Assembly (NCBI GenBank): GCA_028710895.1
Contig: JAQTTH010000016.1
Span: 45,818-109,817, forward strand
DNA length: 64,000 nucleotides
Source: Paludibacter sp.
GTDB taxonomy: Bacteria > Bacteroidota > Bacteroidia > Bacteroidales > Paludibacteraceae
Direction: 5' to 3'
Numbering within the stretch: position 1 is the stretch's first letter; every line of letters begins with the position of its first letter. The position numbers and the translations under genes were made by a program. The notes beneath the pieces were generated by a model. That model worked only from the letters and a program-made list of their open reading frames with translations. It did not search any database and had not been told where the DNA came from. Shown in pieces: positions 27,027 through 35,906 of the stretch.

Positions 27027-29918
27027 TTACTTCTTTTCTGAATTTAAGTCAACAGTAATTCCTTTCGGAATAACAACCCGTAGCTTGATTAAGAAGTACT
27101 GATCAGGTCTGAGTGGTAAAGCTGCCGTAATTGGATTCTTACTAGCTGTAACGGTAATAATGAATTTATCTAAATCAGCTAAAGAACCTGATGTCATTTC
27201 CTTAATTCCAAAAACTGTAGATCCTACGTTTGCCAATGATGTTGAACCCGAATAGGTAATCGGTTGAGCAGTCACTTTCAGTTTTGTCGAATCAATCAAT
27301 TGACCAGCAGTATTGTAAGGTAGAATCTTGAAAGCAATATTCATTGGAATTTTGTTCTCAATATTAGCAATAACATCAATGTTATGAACTAATTTCGCTA
27401 CACCTTTTAAACTTTTCTGAAGATCAGGTATTGTTTCGTTCAGATTAAACCGAAAGTCTTGTCCAAATTCCAACGGAACATTTACTGCATATTTTAAATC
27501 AATCTGATTTTTAGGTGAATATAAATCCACTATGTGATGTTTACTCACATCGATAGTTGGAGTTGCACTAATTCCTATCTCGTCAGGAATAGTTTTCAAT
27601 AAGCTATCCAGATTTGGAATCAGCACTTCCTTATGGTCGTCAAACAAGCCTGTAGCCGAAGCCGCAAGTCGGAATTTACTCCAGGTTGTTTGTCCCGGAA
27701 CACTTGTTTCAGCAATATGTAACGACGTTGAGATATTAGCGTTTGGAATAGCTACGCCTTTACTTTTTGGTGTTAGATTTAAAGATAAATCAATCGGAAT
27801 TCCCATTGAATTTCCAATTTCGAACGTCAATACAGGTTTTAAAGCCAAATTATTGTCTTTATTTTTTAGTACATCCGGAAGATCAAGTGCAATGTTTTGT
27901 GCAATAGGGTCAATTGCAGGTGCAATTTCACCTTCTATAACTGACAATGACATTGGGTCAATCTGAATTGTAGGTACTACTTCTACCGGTTGCAAATCGC
28001 TAGATTTCAGGTTTGTACCTTTAATGTGAGCTCCGCCGGTCATCGAAACTGCTTCATGAAGTTTGAATACGCCGTTAACTAATGTATTTCCACTGGTACC
28101 AAAGTTGAAACTTTCTAAAGTAAGGGTTTTAGAAAGCCCTTCTGATACCTTAAATCCTTTATTGAGAATAACCTGATTTTGACTATTGACATCTCCGGTT
28201 TTAAATTTCAAGACACTTGGAAGTGTAATGGTATAATTGTCAAGGAAAATAGAATCAATAGATGTCGGCAAATTGTTAATCAGAATTTTGAACTTCAGTT
28301 GAGAAGGTGTTTTCAAACCTACCGAGTAAATCTTTTTTACATCAGTAGAAACAAGTTGGTTTATATCAATATTAGTGTTTTGAGCAGGAATATCCAAATT
28401 AATACTGTTGGTTTGGATGGCTGCATCTTGTATAGACAACCCGGTTATATTGGCCGTGATATCTAATTTTTTACCTGTAATACCCTGAAGCGTGTATAAA
28501 TCTGCAGTTGCACTACCCAGTGTCAGGTTGTTTGTTTGATATGTCAGATTATCATTAATCGTTATTTTTTGATTGGTCACTGTTTTATTTAATGCAATTC
28601 CGGAAATTCCAATTGTTTTAGTTCCAAATAAACTTGAAGCCGGTATAGTCAGTTTATTTGTTGTCAGGTCTAGTCCACTAAATGGTTTAAATACAATAGC
28701 CTGAGGTAATTGAATCACGCAATTTCCACTTGAGAATTGGAAAGGACTTACACCCGGGTCGGCAATATTCAGCGAAAGTTCTGCTCCTGTATTAAATGTC
28801 AATGATGTTACTTGAGAAATGGCTGTTGGTATACCGATTACATCTTTATTTATTGTATTACTGCCTGCAACATCTACTGAATATGGATTTGTTGAAATAA
28901 TCATATTATCAATGGCCGGATCAGCATCCAATTTTACATTAATACCAAGGTCAAGTGTTTTAGGATAGCTGTAGTTTCTTGATGAAACATTATTAATAGT
29001 ACCATTAAAAGTATAATCGATACTATATGTTACATCGCTCGAATAATGAAGTTCATGATTACTATCAAAAGCAGGCGGAACTAATTTTTGAATAACAAAA
29101 CTGGCTGTATAAATTCCGTTATTCGCATCTAATGCTGCATTTGTTATTGTGAAAGAATGACCATCGCTTGAGATAGCTGATCCTGTTCCAATAGGAGAGG
29201 TTAAAGTTACATTTGCTGGAAATGTTATATTGAAGCTTGTAATTTTATCTGTTTGAGAGTCAAATTGAATAGAATTAATTTTAGATTTATCAAAAGTCAA
29301 TGTAACTCTACTACTTGCAAACTGAATTTCATTTATGCTTTGAAGAGCGGTTGGTAAATTGATTAAATCCAAGTTTTGAGCAATATGCTTAATTCCACTA
29401 CTGTAGGTTAAATTCCCTGTACTGAAGCTAACAGGTCCGGGATTAATAGGAATAGTTAATGAGTTGGCTATATCAAAACTTGTGTGAATTGAACTAACAG
29501 TTTTGTTTGCAATTGACAAATCTTTAAGTGGCAATGCACTACTTATAGCAATTGGGTTGAATTGAAAAGTAGGAAATTCCACGGATGCAAAACTTTGTGT
29601 AATCGGTGGTATTGTAATACCAGCTATTGAAAAAGATACCGGTTGAACAGCATCCAGTTTTACATTCAATGAGTCTTTAATATTCAATGCATATTTACCA
29701 TTATTAGCCGTAAGGACACTGATACTGTCTCCAAGTAATTTTTTCAGCATGATTGTGTCCGTTTGACCAATGGGAAAGGACAATGAATCACCTCCAACTG
29801 TAATGTCCTTATTCAGACCCTTAGATAAATCGTATTCATCTGTTACACAGTTTGAAAGCGAAAGAGCAAAAACAAACAAGAGAATTTGGGGTATTCTCAT
29901 TTTTCTACAAGTAGTCAT
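27027..29918 (-). CDS. Very large lipoprotein of unknown function
   Basis: A 963-residue protein with a lipoprotein signal (ILLFVFALSLSNC, cysteine near residue 24; the ATG at 29900 would give a shorter signal peptide). The mature part is almost wholly predicted beta strand with repeated segments such as SLSFPIGQTDTI, ISSALPLKDLSIA and NSLTIPINPGPVSF, suggesting tandem beta-sandwich or beta-helix-like domains. No catalytic motif seen. It precedes the OmpA/TSP3 gene by 71 bp in one apparent operon. A GTGTAC-N8-GTACAC palindrome lies about 50 bp upstream of the start. Confidence 0.72.
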   Translation of the reverse strand: MTTCRKMRIPQILLFVFALSLSNCVTDEYDLSKGLNKDITVGGDSLSFPIGQTDTIMLKKLLGDSISVLTANNGKYALNIKDSLNVKLDAVQPVSFSIAGITIPPITQSFASVEFPTFQFNPIAISSALPLKDLSIANKTVSSIHTSFDIANSLTIPINPGPVSFSTGNLTYSSGIKHIAQNLDLINLPTALQSINEIQFASSRVTLTFDKSKINSIQFDSQTDKITSFNITFPANVTLTSPIGTGSAISSDGHSFTITNAALDANNGIYTASFVIQKLVPPAFDSNHELHYSSDVTYSIDYTFNGTINNVSSRNYSYPKTLDLGINVKLDADPAIDNMIISTNPYSVDVAGSNTINKDVIGIPTAISQVTSLTFNTGAELSLNIADPGVSPFQFSSGNCVIQLPQAIVFKPFSGLDLTTNKLTIPASSLFGTKTIGISGIALNKTVTNQKITINDNLTYQTNNLTLGSATADLYTLQGITGKKLDITANITGLSIQDAAIQTNSINLDIPAQNTNIDINQLVSTDVKKIYSVGLKTPSQLKFKILINNLPTSIDSIFLDNYTITLPSVLKFKTGDVNSQNQVILNKGFKVSEGLSKTLTLESFNFGTSGNTLVNGVFKLHEAVSMTGGAHIKGTNLKSSDLQPVEVVPTIQIDPMSLSVIEGEIAPAIDPIAQNIALDLPDVLKNKDNNLALKPVLTFEIGNSMGIPIDLSLNLTPKSKGVAIPNANISTSLHIAETSVPGQTTWSKFRLAASATGLFDDHKEVLIPNLDSLLKTIPDEIGISATPTIDVSKHHIVDLYSPKNQIDLKYAVNVPLEFGQDFRFNLNETIPDLQKSLKGVAKLVHNIDVIANIENKIPMNIAFKILPYNTAGQLIDSTKLKVTAQPITYSGSTSLANVGSTVFGIKEMTSGSLADLDKFIITVTASKNPITAALPLRPDQYFLIKLRVVIPKGITVDLNSEKK

Positions 29919-30641
29919 AAATTGTGAATTTTATAAATTAATACTATAGTTACTTCAGAAAATAAAAAGTGTACTTTATATTGTACACGAATGTTTTATA
30001 AAAATTGATTAAGAAAGTCTCGCTTGACTTAGGTGACAAATTTAATAATATATTTAGAAATATAAACAAATTTATGTAACATAAAATAATTGTATTTTAT
30101 GATTAGTGTTTATATTTGTCAATGAAATTAAAATCATGTCATTAAAACCCAAACAAATATATTGATAAAATGTTTTGGGTTAAACTATTAATCTAACAAT
30201 TAATCCTGTAATTAAATTGTAATATGAAATTTAATTGACTGATGTATAGAAGTTGCTTTGTGAAACTAATTCCCGGTTTAGTTTGATATTTCCCGGTTTT
30301 TTGATTAGAGCTTATTTCATGTTTAAGATTGAGAATTTTAATTTATTTGAAAAAAATCTATGTGAAATTTGTATGAATTGTATTACAAATTAGTTGAAAA
30401 TAATGCAGGACTAACGATAAACATACAACAGAGTGAGAATATTGATAAAACTGTCAACTTTTTCATACAACTTTTCAATCAAATCGTGCATAAAAGTATG
30501 AATAATTTCATTAAAATATATATAAAATGGAAAAAATACTACATGCGTTGGAATAATTATGAATCTGACATTCAAATCTGAAAAGTATTTTCATGGATTT
30601 AAAGGATTGAAATAGTTATCTTTAGATTTTTATTAGATGTG
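29919..30641. other. Long AT-rich intergenic region with a 20-bp palindrome
   Basis: About 720 bases without a convincing gene. The perfect palindrome GTGTAC-TTTATATT-GTACAC lies at 29969-29988, about 50 bp before the lipoprotein gene start, and could bind a dimeric regulator. TTCCCGGTTT occurs twice, at about 30270-30300 (once as TTCCCGGTTTAG, once as TTTCCCGGTTTT). A 70-codon ORF at 30369-30581 starting with TTG was judged spurious. A small RNA cannot be excluded. Confidence 0.4.
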
Positions 30642-30676
30642 AAAAAGGCGAATCGGATAATTCCGGTTCGCCTTTT
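30642..30676 (-). terminator. Terminator of putA
   Basis: Stem AAAAGGCGAATCGG (30643-30656) with CCGGTTCGCCTTTT (30663-30676), one wobble pair, 6-base loop, followed on the minus strand by a T run. It lies 22 bp after the putA stop codon. Confidence 0.8.
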
Positions 30677-30698
30677 ATTCAACTTTTCTTGAATTAGC

Positions 30699-33600
30699 TT
30701 AGCTATTTATATCTTCCGTAATACTTCCGTAGCGATGATATTCGAATGCAATGCTTTGTTCCTTCAAATAGTGAAGTAATTCAAGCCGTCCTTCGACAAT
30801 GGGGTGGGCATTGGCAATGTAAAGTCCTGTTTCGGCTGCTTTTTTGTAACATTCATCCTGAAGTTGTGGACTACATGTGCGGATACGTTCATATTTGTCC
30901 ATATCAATCAGGAATTTGGGTTCACTCTGAATAATGATCTGAAAATCTTTTCCCGCAGCAAGTTGTAAAGCTTCGAGCTTTGGATCATCTTTACTGATAC
31001 TTATTTTCAATGTTGTTTTAGCTGTTTTTGCAGCTGCAAGCACCATAAATACATCACACAAATTATCGACAGTTTGTATTCTGAATCCAATTTTTCTTAA
31101 AGGCAGATACCTGAATGTATTTCGTTCGCCCACCAAATTATAAATATCAAGTTCCAGGGAGAATTCTTTTTCCATGTTCTCCTGATAACTTACCACAGCT
31201 GCTTCGAAGCGGATTTTATCTTTACCGTTAAGTGCGGCGGAATAGGATTTGAACTCCTTGTTTTCAATTGGAGAAGAATCTGTTATCGGGTTTTCTATGA
31301 TGTTTACGAAACATGAAACATAATTACGTCCACCGGCTTTTATGCCGCCACCAAATGCTGAGCGTTTCATACCACCAAATGGTTGACGATTGACAATAGC
31401 ACCCGTAATTCCGCGATTTATATATAGGTTGCCTGCTTCGATGCTGTTTTTCCAAAGCAATTGTTCTTCTTCATCGAGGCTTTGCAGTCCGGAAGTAAGA
31501 CCATATTCCGAAGCATTTACGAGCTGTATGCCATGCTCCAAATTGTCGATACAAACTACGGCAAGGAGCGGTGCAAACAATTCGGTTTTGAAGGTGAAGC
31601 TCTCCGGTTTTACACCCCATTTTACACATGGTTTCAATATGTAGTGTTTTTCGTCTACAAACTCCGGTTTTACCAACCACCATTCTCCAGCTTCTAAGTT
31701 ATTGATAGCGTGTAAGAGTTTGTCGTTGTCCGCTGTAATCATTGGTCCAACTACATTTCCACCATCCCAGGCACTTCCGGTGTGCATGCTTGTAACGGCG
31801 TCAGTAAGTTTGGTTTTGAAATCCTGATCGTTGTACACTTCTTTTTCGAGCAATAGGAGAGAGCATGCCGAGCATTTTTGTCCTGCATTGCTGAATGCCG
31901 AAGTGACGATATTCTGAATGGCATGATCGCGGTCGCCACTGGCTGTGAGGATAATGGCATTTTTACCACCTGTTTCGGCCGAAAGTGGGCAAGTGGGGTT
32001 GTTTTGCAATAATCTGAAAGCCGTATCAGTTCCACCAGTCAATATTATGTGTTTGATGGAAGCATGTTTAGTCAGGTAATTGAGTGGTTCGCGACCATCG
32101 GCACAAACAACCTGCAACGCATCTTTAGGCACACCTGCATCCCAAAAGCATTGGGCAAACTCCCACGCAACGGGGAGGGCTACTGTGGCTGGCTTCAGAA
32201 TGACTGTGTTACCACCTGCCAAAGCTGCAGCAACACCACCAACAGGTATTGCTAATGGGAAATTCCACGGTGGAATAACAAGCACTATTCCTTTTGGAGC
32301 CAGACTAACAGTTGTCAGATTTGTAAAGTGTTGCATGGTGATAGGGTAGAAGCGGCAAAAATCAATGGCTTCGGATACTTCCACATCACCTTCAGCAAAG
32401 GTTTTGCCGGTAATGGCCGACATGCAACCAATGAGTTGCCCCCGCTTGTTGCTTAAATTTGTCGCCGTTTGTTGCAATATCTTATTCCGCTCGCCGAGAG
32501 TTGATTTTCGCCAGTTGGAAGTATCAGCTTCGGCAACAGCTATCATTTCTTTTACCTGTTCTAACGATGAAAGACCTGCTTCGCAAACACAAACAGTTTC
32601 CGACTGGCTATGGTCGAAATACGCTTGATTGTTCGCGGATTTCACTTGTTTTTCACCAATTTGAACCGGAATCTGATAGGGTTTATCGGTAGCCGATTTC
32701 TTCCACTGAACCCGAATCTCATCTGCCCATAAACGGTTTGGTTTTAAATCGAAATTTGTATCCGGCTCGTTTTTAAAGGTGGTCATTAGCTCTGTGATAG
32801 CAGGCACTTGAACATTCCTGTCTTGTGTTCTGTACGATTTTGCTTCAATTTTGTCTTTCAGATTAAAAGCTTCGATAAATTGTTTTTGCAGAAAATTCCA
32901 TTGCTTGCTGTCGTATTTAAGGTTGAACGAATAGCTCAGGAAGTTATCTTTTCCTGTATTTTCATCGAGACGCCGTACTAAATACGAAACGGCATTGAGG
33001 AAGTGTTCGTTTTTGACTACCGGTGTGTAAAGAATGATTTGTTTTCCCAGACTGCGCATTACGCGTGGCAGATGGTTAGCCATTCCTTCAAGCATTTCGA
33101 ACGTTACCTGTTCTTCCACATTCATTTTTTTGCTTAGTAGGTAAGCATATCCAATTGAAAAGAAATTGTGTGAAGCCACACCAATGTGCATGACATGAGC
33201 ATTTTCCGGTTCCAGGGCTCTGTCGAGGATATGTAAATAATTAGCATCAACCTCCACTTTGCTTCCAAGCACAGGATTTTGCCAGCCTTTAATAGACGAA
33301 ATGATTGTTTCCATTTGCAGGTTGGCGCCTTTTACCAGCCGCATCTTTAGCGGAGCTCCACCTTTGGCAACCCGTTTTTTTGCAAAATCAAGCAATTCGG
33401 TTTGGAAGTTCCAGGCATCAGGCAGATAGGCCTGAACAACAATGCCGGCAGAATAATTCTTAAATTGAGGAAGACTCAATACGGTTTTAAAAACATCGAG
33501 TGTGAGTTCAGCATCTTTGTATTCCTCCATATCGAGGTTCACGAATTTGGAATGTGCTGCACCCTGTTCATCTATAAATGGAAAATCGATTGATTGCTGG

Positions 33601-34217
33601 TAAATGCGGGTGAGGCGTTCGCAAAGTTCCAGTTTGTTTTTGGCGTAATTGAGTGCATTTATCTGAGCATAAATACCCGATATCTTAATGGAAATATAGT
33701 TTATCTGCGGATCTTTCAACGCATCGAGGTAATGATTGTAGCGTTTTGCCGCTTCGCCATCGCCCAATACTACTTCGCCGAGCAAGTTTACGTTTTGACC
33801 AATGTTTTGTTTGCGTCTTTCGCTCAGGTGGTGGTTCAGAAAGGATGGTTTTTCGTTGATAATTACTTTGGAAGTATCGTTGCGGAGTCGTTGTTTGAAA
33901 ATGGGAACAGCAATGAAGTCGAACCAGTAACCGAATGTGGTGAAAAGTTTCAGCATCACGGCGTCGGAGGAGCTGAAAAACTCGGGTACTCCGTATTTTT
34001 CGATGAGCAATTTCATCCGGCGCGCCAGTTTGCGGTTGTCGTGAATCTGCGATGATTCGTCGAGCAGCTTTGAAAGCAGGGTTTTGTCGTTTGGGTTCTG
34101 GATTAAAATGGCGTATTTTTTTTGTTCTTTCAGTTCGTCGGTGCTAATTTCTTTTTCCGATTTAGAGAGAAAATCTTTTGCCCAATCGAGGACTTCTGTT
34201 GTGCTTATTCTTTCCAT
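30699..34217 (-). CDS. putA: Bifunctional proline dehydrogenase / glutamate-semialdehyde dehydrogenase
   Basis: A 1172-residue PutA that oxidises proline to glutamate in two steps. The N-terminal half (about 100-470) is the FAD-linked proline dehydrogenase barrel, with GAPLKMRLVKGANLQME and EAKSYRTQDRN following. The second half (about 540-1000) is an aldehyde dehydrogenase: VIPPWNFPLAIPVGGVAAALAGGN, ILTGGTDTAFRLL, SAETGGKN and the catalytic cysteine segment SNAGQKCSACS, then GGMKRSAFGGG. The last ~170 residues are a less conserved tail. No N-terminal DNA-binding ribbon-helix-helix domain is present, so unlike E. coli PutA it should not be a repressor. It is a single-gene unit, ending at a terminator. 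Confidence 0.95.
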   Translation of the reverse strand: MERISTTEVLDWAKDFLSKSEKEISTDELKEQKKYAILIQNPNDKTLLSKLLDESSQIHDNRKLARRMKLLIEKYGVPEFFSSSDAVMLKLFTTFGYWFDFIAVPIFKQRLRNDTSKVIINEKPSFLNHHLSERRKQNIGQNVNLLGEVVLGDGEAAKRYNHYLDALKDPQINYISIKISGIYAQINALNYAKNKLELCERLTRIYQQSIDFPFIDEQGAAHSKFVNLDMEEYKDAELTLDVFKTVLSLPQFKNYSAGIVVQAYLPDAWNFQTELLDFAKKRVAKGGAPLKMRLVKGANLQMETIISSIKGWQNPVLGSKVEVDANYLHILDRALEPENAHVMHIGVASHNFFSIGYAYLLSKKMNVEEQVTFEMLEGMANHLPRVMRSLGKQIILYTPVVKNEHFLNAVSYLVRRLDENTGKDNFLSYSFNLKYDSKQWNFLQKQFIEAFNLKDKIEAKSYRTQDRNVQVPAITELMTTFKNEPDTNFDLKPNRLWADEIRVQWKKSATDKPYQIPVQIGEKQVKSANNQAYFDHSQSETVCVCEAGLSSLEQVKEMIAVAEADTSNWRKSTLGERNKILQQTATNLSNKRGQLIGCMSAITGKTFAEGDVEVSEAIDFCRFYPITMQHFTNLTTVSLAPKGIVLVIPPWNFPLAIPVGGVAAALAGGNTVILKPATVALPVAWEFAQCFWDAGVPKDALQVVCADGREPLNYLTKHASIKHIILTGGTDTAFRLLQNNPTCPLSAETGGKNAIILTASGDRDHAIQNIVTSAFSNAGQKCSACSLLLLEKEVYNDQDFKTKLTDAVTSMHTGSAWDGGNVVGPMITADNDKLLHAINNLEAGEWWLVKPEFVDEKHYILKPCVKWGVKPESFTFKTELFAPLLAVVCIDNLEHGIQLVNASEYGLTSGLQSLDEEEQLLWKNSIEAGNLYINRGITGAIVNRQPFGGMKRSAFGGGIKAGGRNYVSCFVNIIENPITDSSPIENKEFKSYSAALNGKDKIRFEAAVVSYQENMEKEFSLELDIYNLVGERNTFRYLPLRKIGFRIQTVDNLCDVFMVLAAAKTAKTTLKISISKDDPKLEALQLAAGKDFQIIIQSEPKFLIDMDKYERIRTCSPQLQDECYKKAAETGLYIANAHPIVEGRLELLHYLKEQSIAFEYHRYGSITEDINS

Positions 34218-34444
34218 AATAATACGATGAGTAATTAAATAATGGACAAAATAAGCGATTTATTTTCATTTAAAGAAGAATATTGTTGAATAAATTCAGA
34301 ATAAAAATGTGTAAAATATTGTTTTGGACTAATGTTGTAGCTTTTTATACTATTCTGTAATCAAAAACGAATTGTACACAATAATATATAAGACATCACC
34401 AGTAAATCTGCTAAAGTGCAGTGTTCAATACCGTTGCTAACAAA

Positions 34445-34482
34445 GCAAAAGCTGTATCATGTGTAATACACAGTGATACAGC
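34445..34482 (-). terminator. Terminator of the superoxide dismutase gene
   Basis: GCTGTATCA (34451-34459) pairs with TGATACAGC (34474-34482) and an inner TGTGT/ACACA pair extends the stem. On the minus strand it is followed by TTTTGCTTTG. 26 bp after the sod stop codon. Confidence 0.75.
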
Positions 34483-34507
34483 CCAGGTTATGTGGTTTCG
34501 TGTCGAA

Positions 34508-35182
34508 TTAATTTCCGTAAAGTCTTTCAACCTCGGTCCAGTTAACAACATTCCAAAATGCCTTGGCATAGGCTGCTCGTTTGTTTTGGTATTTGAGGTA
34601 ATAGGCATGTTCCCATACGTCCAGCGTAAGAATTGGTGTTCCTTTTACTTCGGCTGCAGCCATAAGCGGATTGTCCTGATTGGGAGTAGAGATGATGCGT
34701 AACTTTCCGGTGCTGTCTTTTATCAACCAGGCCCAACCCGAACCAAAACGGCCAACAGCTGCTTTTTCGAATTCGGCTTTGAAGGCGTCGACACTTCCAA
34801 AATTATCTGTCAACACTTTTTCCATGTGGGGCGACATATTGGCTGTGCCGGGTGCTGCCATTATTTTCCAGAAAAAGCTGTGGTTGTAAACTCCTCCACC
34901 GTTGTTGCGAACGGTAGTTTGAATGTCGGCAGGTAATTCGCTGATATTTTGAATGACTTCCAACACGTCTTTTTTGTACAACTCAGGATATTTCTCCAAT
35001 GCTTTGTTGAGGTTGGCAAAGTAGGTGGCGTGGTGAAAATCGTGATGAATGTGCATGGTGGTGCTATCGATATAGGGTTCCAGCGCATTGTATTTGTACG
35101 GTAAATCGGGCAGTTTGTATTGTCCGAAAGTGAGCGTGGCAGTGCAAATTGCCAACAATAATGTGGTTGAAAGTTTTTTCAT
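34508..35182 (-). CDS. Exported iron/manganese superoxide dismutase
   Basis: The frame opens at 35227, but the ATG at 35182 gives a normal signal peptide (MKKLSTTLLLAICTATLTFGQ) followed by a complete Fe/Mn superoxide dismutase (YKLPDLPYKYNALEPYID). Metal ligands are visible in IHHDFHHATYFANLNKA, NHSFFWKIM and LDVWEHAYYLKYQN (last Asp and His). GSGWAWLIKDSTGKL is the usual core segment. Fe/Mn enzymes of this phylum are mostly cytoplasmic; the signal peptide sends this one to the periplasm. Gene stands alone between putA and the metal efflux operon. Fe versus Mn preference cannot be read with confidence. Confidence 0.9.
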   Translation of the reverse strand: MKKLSTTLLLAICTATLTFGQYKLPDLPYKYNALEPYIDSTTMHIHHDFHHATYFANLNKALEKYPELYKKDVLEVIQNISELPADIQTTVRNNGGGVYNHSFFWKIMAAPGTANMSPHMEKVLTDNFGSVDAFKAEFEKAAVGRFGSGWAWLIKDSTGKLRIISTPNQDNPLMAAAEVKGTPILTLDVWEHAYYLKYQNKRAAYAKAFWNVVNWTEVERLYGN

Positions 35183-35427
35183 TGCTCTGTGTTTTAATTT
35201 TAAAGGGTTTAATTGTGTGTATAACAAGTGGTGAATTGGTTTGTTTATTTTGTGTAAGAATTTGCTTTAATTTGTACTTTGATATTTTAAGTCGCTTAAT
35301 AATTGATTAAAGCATTAAAAAAAAGATTTGTGAAAATAAACCTACCATGCAAAAACAGCAATATGATTCGTTGGTACAACTATTTTAAATACAAGTAGTT
35401 TTTGATAAATTGCATGTATAGCAGATT

Positions 35428-35490
35428 TATCTTTGCCACAGCTTCAATTTAAGTATTATGCAATACCGAAAAAATCTGTATCTTTGCCAC
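35428..35490 (+). promoter_or_regulatory. Tandem -7-like boxes upstream of the metal efflux operon
   Basis: The 12-mer TATCTTTGCCAC occurs twice, at 35428-35439 and 35479-35490. Each contains TATCTTTG, a perfect -7 box. The second lies 17 bases before the start codon at 35504, giving a very short leader. They may be two promoters, or a duplicated promoter segment; -33 boxes are weak. Confidence 0.5.
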
Positions 35491-35503
35491 CGAAATAAAC
35501 AAA

Positions 35504-35815
35504 ATGAAAGCACTGGCCTGCATATTATCCCTGTATGTTTTAGTACTCACTGTAATGCCCTGCAATGATGTGCCAACGGATAGTGCTACGCACAATACTG
35601 AACTGGCTCAGCAAACTACGGCTCACGAACATGCCGATACGGATTTGTGTTCACCGTTCTGCGATTGTTGTTGCTGTGTTTCGGCTATTTCTCAATCCGT
35701 TTTCAACATTAATTTCACTTGTTACGCTTATTCTCAAATTCAGCTGACTAAATACCTTCCGGCTGATATATCAAACGATAACTCTTCTATCTGGCAACCG
35801 CCAAAGCTTAGCTAA
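35504..35815 (+). CDS. Small exported Cys/His-rich protein (DUF6660-like) before metal pump
   Basis: A 103-residue protein with an N-terminal hydrophobic segment (ACILSLYVLVLTVMPC), a histidine-containing linker (TAHEHADTDLC) and a striking CSPFCDCCCCVS cysteine cluster (about 50-60). It looks like the DUF6660 family that accompanies CusA/CzcA pumps in Bacteroidota. The cysteine/histidine cluster suggests metal binding, perhaps delivery or sensing of copper, silver or zinc in the periplasm; this is inference. The pump gene begins 91 bp downstream. Confidence 0.75.
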   Translation: MKALACILSLYVLVLTVMPCNDVPTDSATHNTELAQQTTAHEHADTDLCSPFCDCCCCVSAISQSVFNINFTCYAYSQIQLTKYLPADISNDNSSIWQPPKLS

Positions 35816-35906
35816 TATAAGTTCCTTTCTTTTTTCTACTAGTTGATTCACGCATTGTCGGGAGTCATTCGTTTACTTATATTCAATTTTATAAGCTATT
35901 TATCCT

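Noticed and set aside
30369..30581. 70-codon ORF on + strand
   Set aside because: It needs a TTG start, is very rich in Ile, Asn, Lys and Tyr as expected for random AT-rich DNA, and has no promoter box close by.
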